Assembly (NCBI GenBank): GCA_905479705.1
Contig: CAJQNP010000095.1
Coordinates: forward strand, 1 to 35,815
Direction of reading: 5' to 3'
DNA length: 35,815 nt
Source of the DNA: an uncultured Gammaproteobacteria bacterium
GTDB lineage: Bacteria > Pseudomonadota > Gammaproteobacteria > UBA9214
Shown: piece by piece, positions 26,238 through 33,327 of the stretch
Layout of the letters: the number at the start of each line of letters is the position of its first letter
Position numbering within the stretch: the stretch's first letter is position 1
The notes under the pieces: model-generated
Databases searched by the model: none
Seen by the model: the letters and a program-made list of their open reading frames with translations, nothing else
Told to the model about the DNA's origin: nothing
Program-made: the position numbers and the translations under genes

Positions 26238-26385
26238 TGTCATCCCCGCGAAACCGGGAATCCATACCGAATTGAATGTAACCCCCTGGATGACTCGCCG
26301 CGCACGCCCCGCGGGCTGCCCTCCAGGCGTTAAACACGCTACGCACTCTTGTCCGGGTTTCCGCTACGCTCCACCCGGAATGACG
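26238..26385. repeat. Composite intergenic repeat with two hairpins
   Basis: The stretch opens with GTCATCCCCGCGAAACCGGG, close to a very common bacterial intergenic repeat (GTCATTCCCGCGAAAGCGGGAATCC-like), and ends with the inverted GGAATGACG. Near the right end, TCCGGGT (26352-26358) pairs perfectly with ACCCGGA (26373-26379). It thus looks like an imperfect inverted-repeat element with remnants of two repeat families, placed between two convincing small genes. Confidence 0.6.
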
Positions 26386-26473
26386 CATGCATCAGAATTA
26401 CCCTGATCACCCGGTTGGTCACTGAATTCCCCGCACGCCTGTTCGTGCGGCCTGATTGAATTATGATTCAGCC

Positions 26474-26845
26474 ATGGCCGCAAAAAAGATCACCCTGCGC
26501 TGCGATGTCCCCGTCAGGGACATTGTCTGTTGTGCCATTCGCGATTATGCCCGTGCCGCCTATCCGCAAGGGGGCTCCGAGTGTGCGCAGGTAGCACGCT
26601 ACACCCTGCTGGAACTGGCGGACGAGATAAACACCGGTATCAATGATGAAAGCCATGCCGTCGAGATAAGCCGGCGGCCACGTGCCATGGTGAGGGCGGC
26701 GTTTGAATATTATTTCAATCGCCTTGACGACACCGGGGGCGCAACCTCCAGCCGTCAGCGCCAATTGTTTGATGAGCTACTCGGGGAACAACCGCTGACG
26801 CTTGCCGAACTGCAGGCGGCTGCTGAACAAGACCGCGCCGGCTGA
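26474..26845 (+). CDS. Small cytosolic protein of unknown function
   Basis: The 123-residue product starts MAAKKITLRCDVPVRDIVC; a TTG six codons earlier is an alternative. It is mostly helical, with DIVCCAIRDYARAAYPQGGSECAQVARYTLLELADEI in the middle and an amphipathic C-terminal LFDELLGEQPLTLAELQAAAE. There is no clear Shine-Dalgarno. Composition resembles real coding sequence here and no competing frame is better. I do not recognise the family. Confidence 0.55.
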   Translation: MAAKKITLRCDVPVRDIVCCAIRDYARAAYPQGGSECAQVARYTLLELADEINTGINDESHAVEISRRPRAMVRAAFEYYFNRLDDTGGATSSRQRQLFDELLGEQPLTLAELQAAAEQDRAG

Positions 26846-26883
26846 TCTTGATCTGCTGTGCAGCCGGCGTGGTGTCGGCGTGC

Positions 26884-27165
26884 TTACTTGATCCAGTCCT
26901 GCAGGGCCTCGATGATCTTTTCCGCCTGATCCTTGCTGGAAATGTTGAACTTGGATTTTGGCAGGTACTGGCCATTACGCTTCTGGTAGCGGCGGATGGA
27001 ATACTTGTCCGGGCCGTACTCTTCCTTGCTGCGGTTCCAGTCCTGGTAACGGAAGATCACGGTTGACCAGGCGCCCTTGGTCAGGATCTTCTTGTCGAGC
27101 TCCTTGACGGTTTCAATGCCGTCTTCCTCGTACCGGATAGTCAGTTCATCTACAGTTTCAGCCAT
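26884..27165 (-). CDS. Small conserved-looking protein, possibly PC4-like
   Basis: A 93-residue protein, MAETVDELTIRYEEDGIETVKELDKKILTK..., with several beta strands rich in aromatic residues (GAWSTVIFRYQDWNR, YSIRRYQKRNGQYLP) followed by a helix (SKDQAEKIIEALQDWI). The plan of strands then one C-terminal helix resembles single-strand-binding PC4/YdbC-type domains, but this is only a pattern resemblance. It is convergent with the preceding small gene and divergent from the peptide transporter across 161 bases. Confidence 0.68.
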   Translation of the reverse strand: MAETVDELTIRYEEDGIETVKELDKKILTKGAWSTVIFRYQDWNRSKEEYGPDKYSIRRYQKRNGQYLPKSKFNISSKDQAEKIIEALQDWIK

Positions 27166-27326
27166 GCCGCCCTCCGCGGGATCTTGATCGGGTTATTTGC
27201 TGCACCGGATGCAGGTCCGGCAACGCCGGCCATCATACTGATTTATTCATTCCGCGGAAGTCCCGGCAACAAGGCGCTGATTTTTCAGGGTATCATCTGC
27301 GGCTTCAGGTTCAGGGACCCGCGCAC

Positions 27327-28670
27327 GTGTCAAAATACCTCACCGCACCGCTTCCCGCGCAGGGTATGCCCGGTGGCATGCCCTTTATTATCGGCAATGA
27401 GGCCGCCGAGCGTTTCAGCTTTTACGGCATGCGTGCCATCCTGGTGGTGTTCATGACCCAGTACCTCGTCGGCTCCGGCGGGGCGCTGGACGTGATGTCC
27501 GAGGAGGAGGCCAAGGGCTGGTACCACCTGTTTGTCTCTGGCGTGTATCTCACGCCCGTGCTGGGTGCGCTGCTGTCCGACGGTGTGCTGGGCAAGTACC
27601 GCACCATCATCCTGTTATCGCTGGTGTACTGTGCCGGTCACGCCGCGCTGGCGCTGGATGACAGCCGTGTCGGTCTGGTCGTCGGGCTGGGTCTGATTGC
27701 CATCGGCGCGGGGGGGATCAAACCCTGCGTGTCCTCGCACCTGGGCGACCAGTTTGGACAGAGCAACCAGGGACTGTTGTCGCGCGCCTTCTCGTGGTTC
27801 TATTTTTCCATCAACCTGGGTGCGTTCGTGTCCAGTCTCGCGACACCCTGGCTGCTGGCACACTATGGCGCATCGGTGGCCTTTGCCGTGCCCGGTATTC
27901 TGATGTTGCTCGCGACCCTGATGTTCTGGGCAGGTCGTCATCGTTTTGTGCATATCCCGCCGGGTGGCCGCGAGTTCCTCAGGGAGACCTTCAGTCGCCG
28001 CGGTCTGGGTACGCTGGGCAGGCTGGTCATCGTTTATCTGTTTGTCGCGGTGTTCTGGTCGCTGTTCGACCAGACCGGTTCGTCATGGGTGTTGCAGGCG
28101 GCCCATACCGATAATGTGCTGCTGGGTATCGAACTGTTGCCTGCCCAGATACAGGCGGCCAACCCGCTGCTGGTGATGCTGTTGATCCCGCTGTTCTCCT
28201 ACGTGATCTACCCGGCGATCGACAGGGTGTTTCCACTGACGCCGCTGCGCAAGATAGCGATTGGCCTGTTTCTGGCTGCGGCTGCCTTCAGTATTCCGAC
28301 CCTGATCCAGATGTCGATTGACCGCGGTGGCTCGCCCTCGATCGCCTGGCAGCTGCTGGCCTATATCGTGCTGACCGCGTCCGAGGTCATGGTCTCGATC
28401 ACCTGCCTGGAGTTTTCCTATACGCAGGCACCCAGGACCATGAAGTCATTCGTGATGGCCTTCTTCATGTTGTCGATTTCGCTTGGCAACCTGTTTACCA
28501 GTGCGGTCAACTTCCTGATCCAGAGGCCCGATGGCAGCAGCGCACTGCAAGGCGCGGACTATTTCCTGTTCTTCACCGTGCTGATGCTGGTAACAGCGAT
28601 ACTGTTTATTATCGTGGCACGCTATTACCGCGGCGAGACCTATATCCATGCCGAGCAGGCGGCGGCCTGA
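27327..28670 (+). CDS. POT/PTR-family proton-coupled oligopeptide transporter
   Basis: A 447-residue MFS transporter of the POT family that takes up di- and tripeptides with protons. The ExxER-type motif is present as NEAAERFSFYGMRAILVVFM (near 24-43). The second family signature is SWFYFSINLGAFVSSLATPWL (near 156-176). About 12 or more hydrophobic helices are visible. Translation begins at GTG with an AGGGA about eight bases before; the first ATG, 13 codons later, is close to TM1 and less likely. The next gene starts 14 bases after its stop. Confidence 0.93.
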   Translation: MSKYLTAPLPAQGMPGGMPFIIGNEAAERFSFYGMRAILVVFMTQYLVGSGGALDVMSEEEAKGWYHLFVSGVYLTPVLGALLSDGVLGKYRTIILLSLVYCAGHAALALDDSRVGLVVGLGLIAIGAGGIKPCVSSHLGDQFGQSNQGLLSRAFSWFYFSINLGAFVSSLATPWLLAHYGASVAFAVPGILMLLATLMFWAGRHRFVHIPPGGREFLRETFSRRGLGTLGRLVIVYLFVAVFWSLFDQTGSSWVLQAAHTDNVLLGIELLPAQIQAANPLLVMLLIPLFSYVIYPAIDRVFPLTPLRKIAIGLFLAAAAFSIPTLIQMSIDRGGSPSIAWQLLAYIVLTASEVMVSITCLEFSYTQAPRTMKSFVMAFFMLSISLGNLFTSAVNFLIQRPDGSSALQGADYFLFFTVLMLVTAILFIIVARYYRGETYIHAEQAAA

Positions 28671-28684
28671 ACCCGGGCGACGCC

Positions 28685-29782
28685 ATGCGCATCCTGCTCC
28701 TGTCAGCCTATGACGCACACAGCCACCGCCGCTGGCGCGAGGGACTGGTTGCGGCATTCCCGGATTGGCACTGGACGGTGCTGACGCTGCCGCCGCGACA
28801 TTTCAGCTGGCGTGTGCGTGGCAACAGCCTTGGCTGGGCGTTTGCCGAGCGCGATACCCTGCAGCAACCCTATGACGTGCTTGTTGCCACGTCGATGACT
28901 GACCTGTCAGCCCTGAAGGGCATGGTGCCGGCGCTGGCATCGCTACCCGGCCTGGTGTACTGCCATGAAAACCAGTTCGCCTACCCGGACCGGCGCGAGT
29001 CGCTGCGCCTCGAGCCGCAGTTCACCAGCCTGTACGCGATGGTATCGGCCGATTGCGTGTTGTTTAACTCGGCGTACAATCGCGACACGTGTCTCGCCGG
29101 CGCACAGGCACTGTTGCGAAAGATGCCGGATGCCGTACCCGCGGGGGTGATTGAATCCATTGCGGACAAGAGCCGTGTCCTGCCTGTCCCGATCGAGAAT
29201 CACTGGTATGAGGAAGCACACCGCAGCATGGATAGCGCACAGCCACTGACCATCGTGTGGAACCACCGCTGGGAATACGACAAGGCACCGGAGCGCATGC
29301 TGGCCGCGCTGCTAGCATTACATGAAGCCGGTATCAATTTCAGCGTGCACGTGATCGGTCAGCAGTTTCGCAAGCAGCCAGAGGTATTTGCCGAGATGTA
29401 TCCGCGCCTGAAACAACACATCGGTGAGTGGGGCATGGTTGAGTCTGCGCAGGACTACAAGGCATTGTTGCAGAACGCGCATGTGGTGCTGTCCACCGCG
29501 CTGCATGAGTTCCAGGGACTGGCCGTGCTCGAGGCGGTTGCCAGTGGCTGCGTTCCGCTGGTGCCGGACCGCCTGTCCTACCCGGAACTGATCCCCGCGG
29601 CCTGTCGATTTGCCTCGTCACCGGAGGATGCCGGGGCAGAGAGCCGTGCGATCGCGGCTCAGCTGGGGCTACTGGGCCGGCAGTACGCGCGGGGTGAACT
29701 GCCCGCGGCGCCGGATGTCGGAAGACTATCCTGGCAACATCTTGCCGCAGACTACCGGGAAGTCATTCATGGTCTCGCGTAA
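28685..29782 (+). CDS. DUF3524/QTMAN-type glycosyltransferase (tRNA-queuosine mannosyltransferase-like)
   Basis: The 365-residue GT-B protein begins MRILLLSAYDAHSHRRWREGLVAAFPDWHWTVLTLPPRHFSWRVRGN, the hallmark of the DUF3524 domain (about 1-170) that defines animal GTDC1/QTMAN. In vertebrates that enzyme mannosylates queuosine at the wobble base of tRNA-Asp. YCHENQFAYP (near 97-106) and DCVLFNSAYNRDTCL are family blocks. The C-terminal GT4-like half has VWNHRWEYDKAPE and ALHEFQGLAVLEAVASGCVPLVPDRLSYPEL, the donor-sugar site. A bacterial homologue implies sugar modification of queuosine or of another substrate; the donor is not predictable. Confidence 0.88.
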   Translation: MRILLLSAYDAHSHRRWREGLVAAFPDWHWTVLTLPPRHFSWRVRGNSLGWAFAERDTLQQPYDVLVATSMTDLSALKGMVPALASLPGLVYCHENQFAYPDRRESLRLEPQFTSLYAMVSADCVLFNSAYNRDTCLAGAQALLRKMPDAVPAGVIESIADKSRVLPVPIENHWYEEAHRSMDSAQPLTIVWNHRWEYDKAPERMLAALLALHEAGINFSVHVIGQQFRKQPEVFAEMYPRLKQHIGEWGMVESAQDYKALLQNAHVVLSTALHEFQGLAVLEAVASGCVPLVPDRLSYPELIPAACRFASSPEDAGAESRAIAAQLGLLGRQYARGELPAAPDVGRLSWQHLAADYREVIHGLA

Positions 29783-30650
29783 CAAGGAGCAGTTTCACGG
29801 TGGACGTAATGCGCAGCGCGCCATGCCACTGTCACTGCGCGCCATTCGCCTTGCCTTCTCGACCCTGGGTCCCGTCTTCCCGCGCCTGATGGGACGGCGC
29901 GCATTTGACCTGTGGTTTCGTACCCGCCGTTTTCCCGAGTCGGCTGCCGGCAAGCGCTTTACCCGTGAGGCGCAACGCGAGACGCTGATGGTGGAGGACT
30001 TGCCGGTGGCGGTCTATACCCTGGGCGAGGGACCGATTGTGCTGTTCGTGCACGGCTGGTCGGGGCGTGGCAGCCAGGTGGCGGCGTTTTCCGGACCGCT
30101 GGTCGCTGCGGGCTACCGGGTCATGGCTGTCGATGCCCCGGGTCACGGAGACACCCCCGGAGACCGGACCAACATCCTCGAATGCACGGCCGTGCTGCAG
30201 GCGTTCGCGCACAAGTACGGCAACGTGCATGCGGCGATTACCCATTCTTTCGGGGGCATGGTGCTGGCCTATGCGATGCACAACGGTGTGCATATCGACC
30301 GCGTGGTATGCATCAGCGCGCCCGCCCATGTGGATTACCTGCTGGACAGTTTTGCACAGACCCTGGCAATCCCCGACACGGTCATCGAGGATGTGCACCG
30401 GCGCATGGACGAGCGATTCGAGGAGGGTTTCTGGCAAACCATCTCCACCGTGGTCAACGTGCGTGAGCTGGATGTGCCGGCGCTGGTGATCCATGACGGG
30501 GATGATCACAATGTTCCCTGGGAGCAGGGAAAGATCATTGCGAATGCGTGGCCGGGTGCGCGGTTCATGAAGACCACCGGGCTGGGTCACGGGCGTATAC
30601 TGCGTGATGCCGGTGTCGTCACGGCTGCAGTGGATTTCATCGGCGCGTAA
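29769..30650 (+). CDS. Alpha/beta hydrolase
   Basis: A 293-residue protein with an alpha/beta-hydrolase core. VLFVHGWSGRGSQ provides the oxyanion loop, ITHSFGGMVLAYAM the nucleophile elbow with its serine, VIHDGDDHNVPW the acid and GLGHGRIL the catalytic histidine. The first ~70 residues are basic and partly hydrophobic (LSLRAIRLAFSTLGPVFPRLMGRRAF), perhaps membrane-associating. I prefer the ATG overlapping the previous gene by 14 bases; the next ATG is at 29823. The substrate is unknown, probably an ester or thioester. The genes on either side give no clear hint. Confidence 0.88.
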   Translation: MVSRNKEQFHGGRNAQRAMPLSLRAIRLAFSTLGPVFPRLMGRRAFDLWFRTRRFPESAAGKRFTREAQRETLMVEDLPVAVYTLGEGPIVLFVHGWSGRGSQVAAFSGPLVAAGYRVMAVDAPGHGDTPGDRTNILECTAVLQAFAHKYGNVHAAITHSFGGMVLAYAMHNGVHIDRVVCISAPAHVDYLLDSFAQTLAIPDTVIEDVHRRMDERFEEGFWQTISTVVNVRELDVPALVIHDGDDHNVPWEQGKIIANAWPGARFMKTTGLGHGRILRDAGVVTAAVDFIGA

Positions 30651-30685
30651 ACTACCCGGTCAATGTTTTCAGGAAAATCAGCTTC

Positions 30686-31174
30686 ATGAAACTCTACCTC
30701 GTTCAGCATGGCCAGGCCGTCCCGAAGCAGGAAGATCCCGGGCGCCCCCTGGGCGAGCAGGGCAGGGAAGACGTGCAGCGCGTGGCGGCCTGTCTCGGTG
30801 AGGCGGGTGTCCGGGTGGTGCGTGTCTGGCACAGTGGCAAACTGCGCGCAGCTGAAACAGCCGGGATCCTTGCAGGGAAGGTGTGTTCAGGCAAGCAGGT
30901 CGAGATGATCAAGGGTATCCAGCCGAATGACCCGGTGGACGAGTTTGCCTCGGATGCCGATGTCTGGGGCGAGGATACCCTGGTGGTCGGTCACCTGCCG
31001 TTTATGTCGCGGCTGGTGTCCCTGCTTGTTGCGGGTGACGGCAAGCATGAACTGGTTCATTACACGCCCGGCAGCGTCGTGTGCCTGCAGCGCGATGACA
31101 GCGACCGCTGGGTCATCAGCTGGATGCTGAGTCCCGGCCTGCTGGGCGCGGCCCCGGCTGTGAGTGCGCCATGA
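30686..31174 (+). CDS. sixA: SixA-like phosphohistidine phosphatase
   Basis: A 162-residue histidine-phosphatase-superfamily protein. SixA removes phosphate from histidine residues, as on ArcB or the nitrogen PTS protein NPr in Escherichia coli. The catalytic motif reads LVQHGQA, with His8 intact but Gln7 in place of the usual Arg of RHG. HSGKLRAAETAGIL (near 50) and the second histidine in VVGHLPFMSRLVSLL (near 100) are present. An AGGA precedes the ATG. Its stop overlaps the start of an 82-codon gene by four bases. Confidence 0.85.
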   Translation: MKLYLVQHGQAVPKQEDPGRPLGEQGREDVQRVAACLGEAGVRVVRVWHSGKLRAAETAGILAGKVCSGKQVEMIKGIQPNDPVDEFASDADVWGEDTLVVGHLPFMSRLVSLLVAGDGKHELVHYTPGSVVCLQRDDSDRWVISWMLSPGLLGAAPAVSAP

Positions 31175-31419
31175 GCCTGCGCGGTATCGTGCCACCCGAC
31201 CCCCAGACCAATGTGTCGCAGGAGCGCTTCGCGGTGATCTTTACGCCACGCCAGAACCGCAAACGTTTTCCGGCCGGGTGCGTGGAGATCTTCGATACAC
31301 ACGAGGCGGCCGTGGCCGCGGCCGACCCGGACAATAAGCGTCATGCGGCACGTGTCGTCGGCCCTTCAAAATCATCCGAGGGACAGTTTATCTACTACCT
31401 GATCAACTGGCTGGAATAA
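31171..31419 (+). CDS. Small protein translationally coupled to sixA
   Basis: An 82-residue protein whose ATG overlaps the sixA stop as ATGA. It starts MSLRGIVPPDPQTNVSQERFAVIFTPRQN and contains the segment FDTHEAAVAAADPDNKRHAARVVGPSKSSEGQFIYYLINWL, which looks like a compact alpha/beta domain. Overlap with sixA and conserved-looking composition support it. I do not recognise the family; it may act with the phosphatase. Confidence 0.72.
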   Translation: MSLRGIVPPDPQTNVSQERFAVIFTPRQNRKRFPAGCVEIFDTHEAAVAAADPDNKRHAARVVGPSKSSEGQFIYYLINWLE

Positions 31420-31438
31420 CGGGGCAGGGCACATGGTC

Positions 31439-31600
31439 ATTCGCGCCTGCAAGGCGCTCCTGCGCATGAAGATGCCCACATGATTGGTCGCGGATGCGAT
31501 CCGCTCCTACAAAGATAGCAACGACCTGCAGGAGCGGATCGCATCCGCGACAGGCGTAAACAGTGTGCAGATTTTGTAGGAGCGCCTTGCAGGCGCGAAT
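31439..31600. repeat. Cluster of four REP sequences in nested inverted pairs
   Basis: An outer perfect 23-base inverted repeat (31439-31461 with 31578-31600, core AGGAGCGCCTTGCAGGCGCG) encloses an inner perfect 22-base inverted repeat (31487-31508 with 31530-31551, core AGGAGCGGATCGCATCCGCG). Each unit is itself a small hairpin (GCGCC/GGCGC and GCGGAT/ATCCGC). Two of the four units, the left inner and right outer ones, carry the GTAG head typical of REPs mobilised by RAYT transposases; the other two read GCAG. The arrangement is minus, minus, plus, plus. It sits between the sixA operon and the convergent tlpA-like operon and may also stop transcription. Confidence 0.9.
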
Positions 31601-31658
31601 AGTTATATATACACCCTGACAATCGGGGGGTGCCCATAACCAGGTTAACAGTGCCGGA

Positions 31659-32186
31659 TCATTTGTGGTCTGTCCCCGCCAGTCTGCGCAGGAATGCTAC
31701 ATACGCCGGCTTGTCCCATTCGCGATCACCCAGCGCCAGGTATTGCACCTTGCCCTCTGGATCCACCAGAAACGTCGAGGGCAGGCCCCGCGGCATCCAC
31801 ACCTGGGTCACCGTGCCGTCGGTGTCCATCAACGGCACCAGCTCGGGTGCGACGATGCCGAGAAACTCAAACACCGCATCCTCTGTTTCCGCGGTATTCA
31901 CAATGACAAACTCGAGATCGGTATCCTCGAGCAGCGGCATCATGCGCTGGATACTGGGCATCTCGCGGCGACAGGGGCCGCACCAGCTGGCCCAGAAGTG
32001 AACGAAGCGCCAGTGCCCGCCGGTTGTTGACAGGTCATAGGGATCGCCGTCGATACTGTCGAGTTTCAACCCGGGCGCATCCAGCCCGTTGATGCGCATC
32101 ACGCCCAGTGGTATGTCGTCTGCGGCTGTAGCCAGTGGCGTCTGCAGCAACAGGATGATCAGTAAACCGGCAAGTCGTTGTGTCAT
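31659..32186 (-). CDS. TlpA/ResA-like exported thiol-disulfide protein
   Basis: A 175-residue exported thioredoxin-fold protein. The signal peptide is MTQRLAGLLIILLLQTPLATAA. The redox motif WASWCGPC gives Cys69 and Cys72, with the cis-proline in RGLPSTFLVDPEGKV. This subgroup acts as a periplasmic disulfide reductant in cytochrome c maturation and related thiol care. The start was set at MTQRL, since upstream codons overlap the preceding gene. Its ATG overlaps the stop of the upstream gene as ATGA, so the two exported proteins are coupled. No cytochrome maturation genes are nearby. Confidence 0.9.
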   Translation of the reverse strand: MTQRLAGLLIILLLQTPLATAADDIPLGVMRINGLDAPGLKLDSIDGDPYDLSTTGGHWRFVHFWASWCGPCRREMPSIQRMMPLLEDTDLEFVIVNTAETEDAVFEFLGIVAPELVPLMDTDGTVTQVWMPRGLPSTFLVDPEGKVQYLALGDREWDKPAYVAFLRRLAGTDHK

Positions 32187-32776
32187 GGTTGCGCCTGTGT
32201 CGTTCCACATTCAATATCGGTAAAGCGTACCTGCAGCGGTTCGCCCTGCTTGTCCGCGCCGGTCCTGAAGTTCGCTTCGATATCAAAATGCTCTATGTTG
32301 CCGGGCAGCACGATGTTGCCACCGACGGGCTCATCCGCATGCAGGTCAACCACCGGGGGCAGCTGTGTCCAGAAGAAGGTGGAGCGGAATGCCTGCGGCA
32401 GGTCGATCTGCTCCCAGCTGGCGTCCCAGTATTCACTGCCGAGGATGTCCAGGGTCTTGCCCTGGCTGGTGAGTTGCCAGTTAGCGGTTTCCAGCCAGGT
32501 GATGTGCCGGCTCTTGTTGTCGATGTGGATGGTGACGAAACAGGTCGCTGTCACCGTGTCGATGGCTCGTTGCGGAAAGCCGCGCGCCTCGTAGAAGGCG
32601 GCCATCTGTTCCGCCGTGCGCGGGATAACGACCATCAGCAGCTCATCGTTTTCAAAGAAGGGGCCCGGGTAGGGTTTTTCCATGGCAGCGACGAATGAGC
32701 CAGACGCTATACTGAGTGCCAGCGCCAGTGCGGCGTGAGTGAGTAACGAGAGGCTGTTTATTCTTTTGTTATGCAT
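32183..32776 (-). CDS. Exported protein of unknown function, coupled to TlpA-like gene
   Basis: The 197-residue product begins with a signal peptide (MHNKRINSLSLLTHAALALALSIASGSFVAA). The mature part is mostly beta-rich, without cysteine clusters, containing FFENDELLMVVIPRTAEQMAAFYEARGFPQRAI and FDIEANFRTGADKQGEPLQVRFTDIEC. It has two conserved-looking cysteines (near TATCFVT and DIECGTT) that could form a disulfide handled by the downstream TlpA-like protein, which is inference. The gene is divergent from the HbpS-like gene across 62 bases. I do not recognise the family. Confidence 0.75.
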   Translation of the reverse strand: MHNKRINSLSLLTHAALALALSIASGSFVAAMEKPYPGPFFENDELLMVVIPRTAEQMAAFYEARGFPQRAIDTVTATCFVTIHIDNKSRHITWLETANWQLTSQGKTLDILGSEYWDASWEQIDLPQAFRSTFFWTQLPPVVDLHADEPVGGNIVLPGNIEHFDIEANFRTGADKQGEPLQVRFTDIECGTTQAQP

Positions 32777-32838
32777 GGTCGGCAAACGAGTTGCTGGTTT
32801 ACGCTGAGTGTGCACGCTTTCCCGAAGGAGGACAAGAT

Positions 32839-33327
32839 ATGGTCAGGGTAGTGGCAGGACTGTTGTTTCTGGTGGTTTCCTCGACAGCCGTTGCGGTTGA
32901 CGTGGTGAATGTGAAACTCATGACGCTGGACCTTGCCGTGGATATTGCACAGGCTGCCGTGGAGGCCTGCCGCAAGGACGGATACCAGGTCTCCGTGGTG
33001 GTGGTTGATCGCAGTGGCAGGACCCAGGTGGTGATGCGCGATGTCTATGCCAACCAGTACATGACACAACTGGCGAAGGCCAAGACCAGCGCCGTGGTGT
33101 TGTCGAACACGAGTTCCAGTCTGCTGGGCAAGAACCGTGCTGACATTGCGGCCGAACTGAATCAGCTGGATGACCTGCTTGTGCTGGACGGTGCTGTAGC
33201 GATTACCGTTGCCGGTTCCATGATCGGTGCGGTCGGTGTCAGTGGCGCGCCGGGTGGCGAGCTGGACGAGGCCTGCGCACTGCGCGGTATCGAGGCCGTG
33301 CAGGAACGGCTGGATTTTGCCGACTAG
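32839..33327 (+). CDS. Exported HbpS/GlcG-family (DUF336) protein
   Basis: The 162-residue protein carries a signal peptide (MVRVVAGLLFLVVSSTAVAV) and a full HbpS-like domain. LMTLDLAVDIAQAAVEACRKDGYQVSVVVVDRSGRTQVVMRD and the later GAVAITVAGSMIGAVGVSGAPGGELDEACALRG are family signatures. HbpS binds haem and senses redox stress in Streptomyces, and other members bind small acids or cofactors. An AAGGAGGAC ribosome binding site lies about nine bases before the ATG. Its TAG stop overlaps the stop of the convergent oxidoreductase gene within one CTAG. Confidence 0.87.
   Translation: MVRVVAGLLFLVVSSTAVAVDVVNVKLMTLDLAVDIAQAAVEACRKDGYQVSVVVVDRSGRTQVVMRDVYANQYMTQLAKAKTSAVVLSNTSSSLLGKNRADIAAELNQLDDLLVLDGAVAITVAGSMIGAVGVSGAPGGELDEACALRGIEAVQERLDFAD

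Noticed and set aside
27184-27456. 90-codon plus-strand ORF overlapping the start of the peptide transporter
   Set aside because: Out of frame with the POT gene, whose signature begins within this region.
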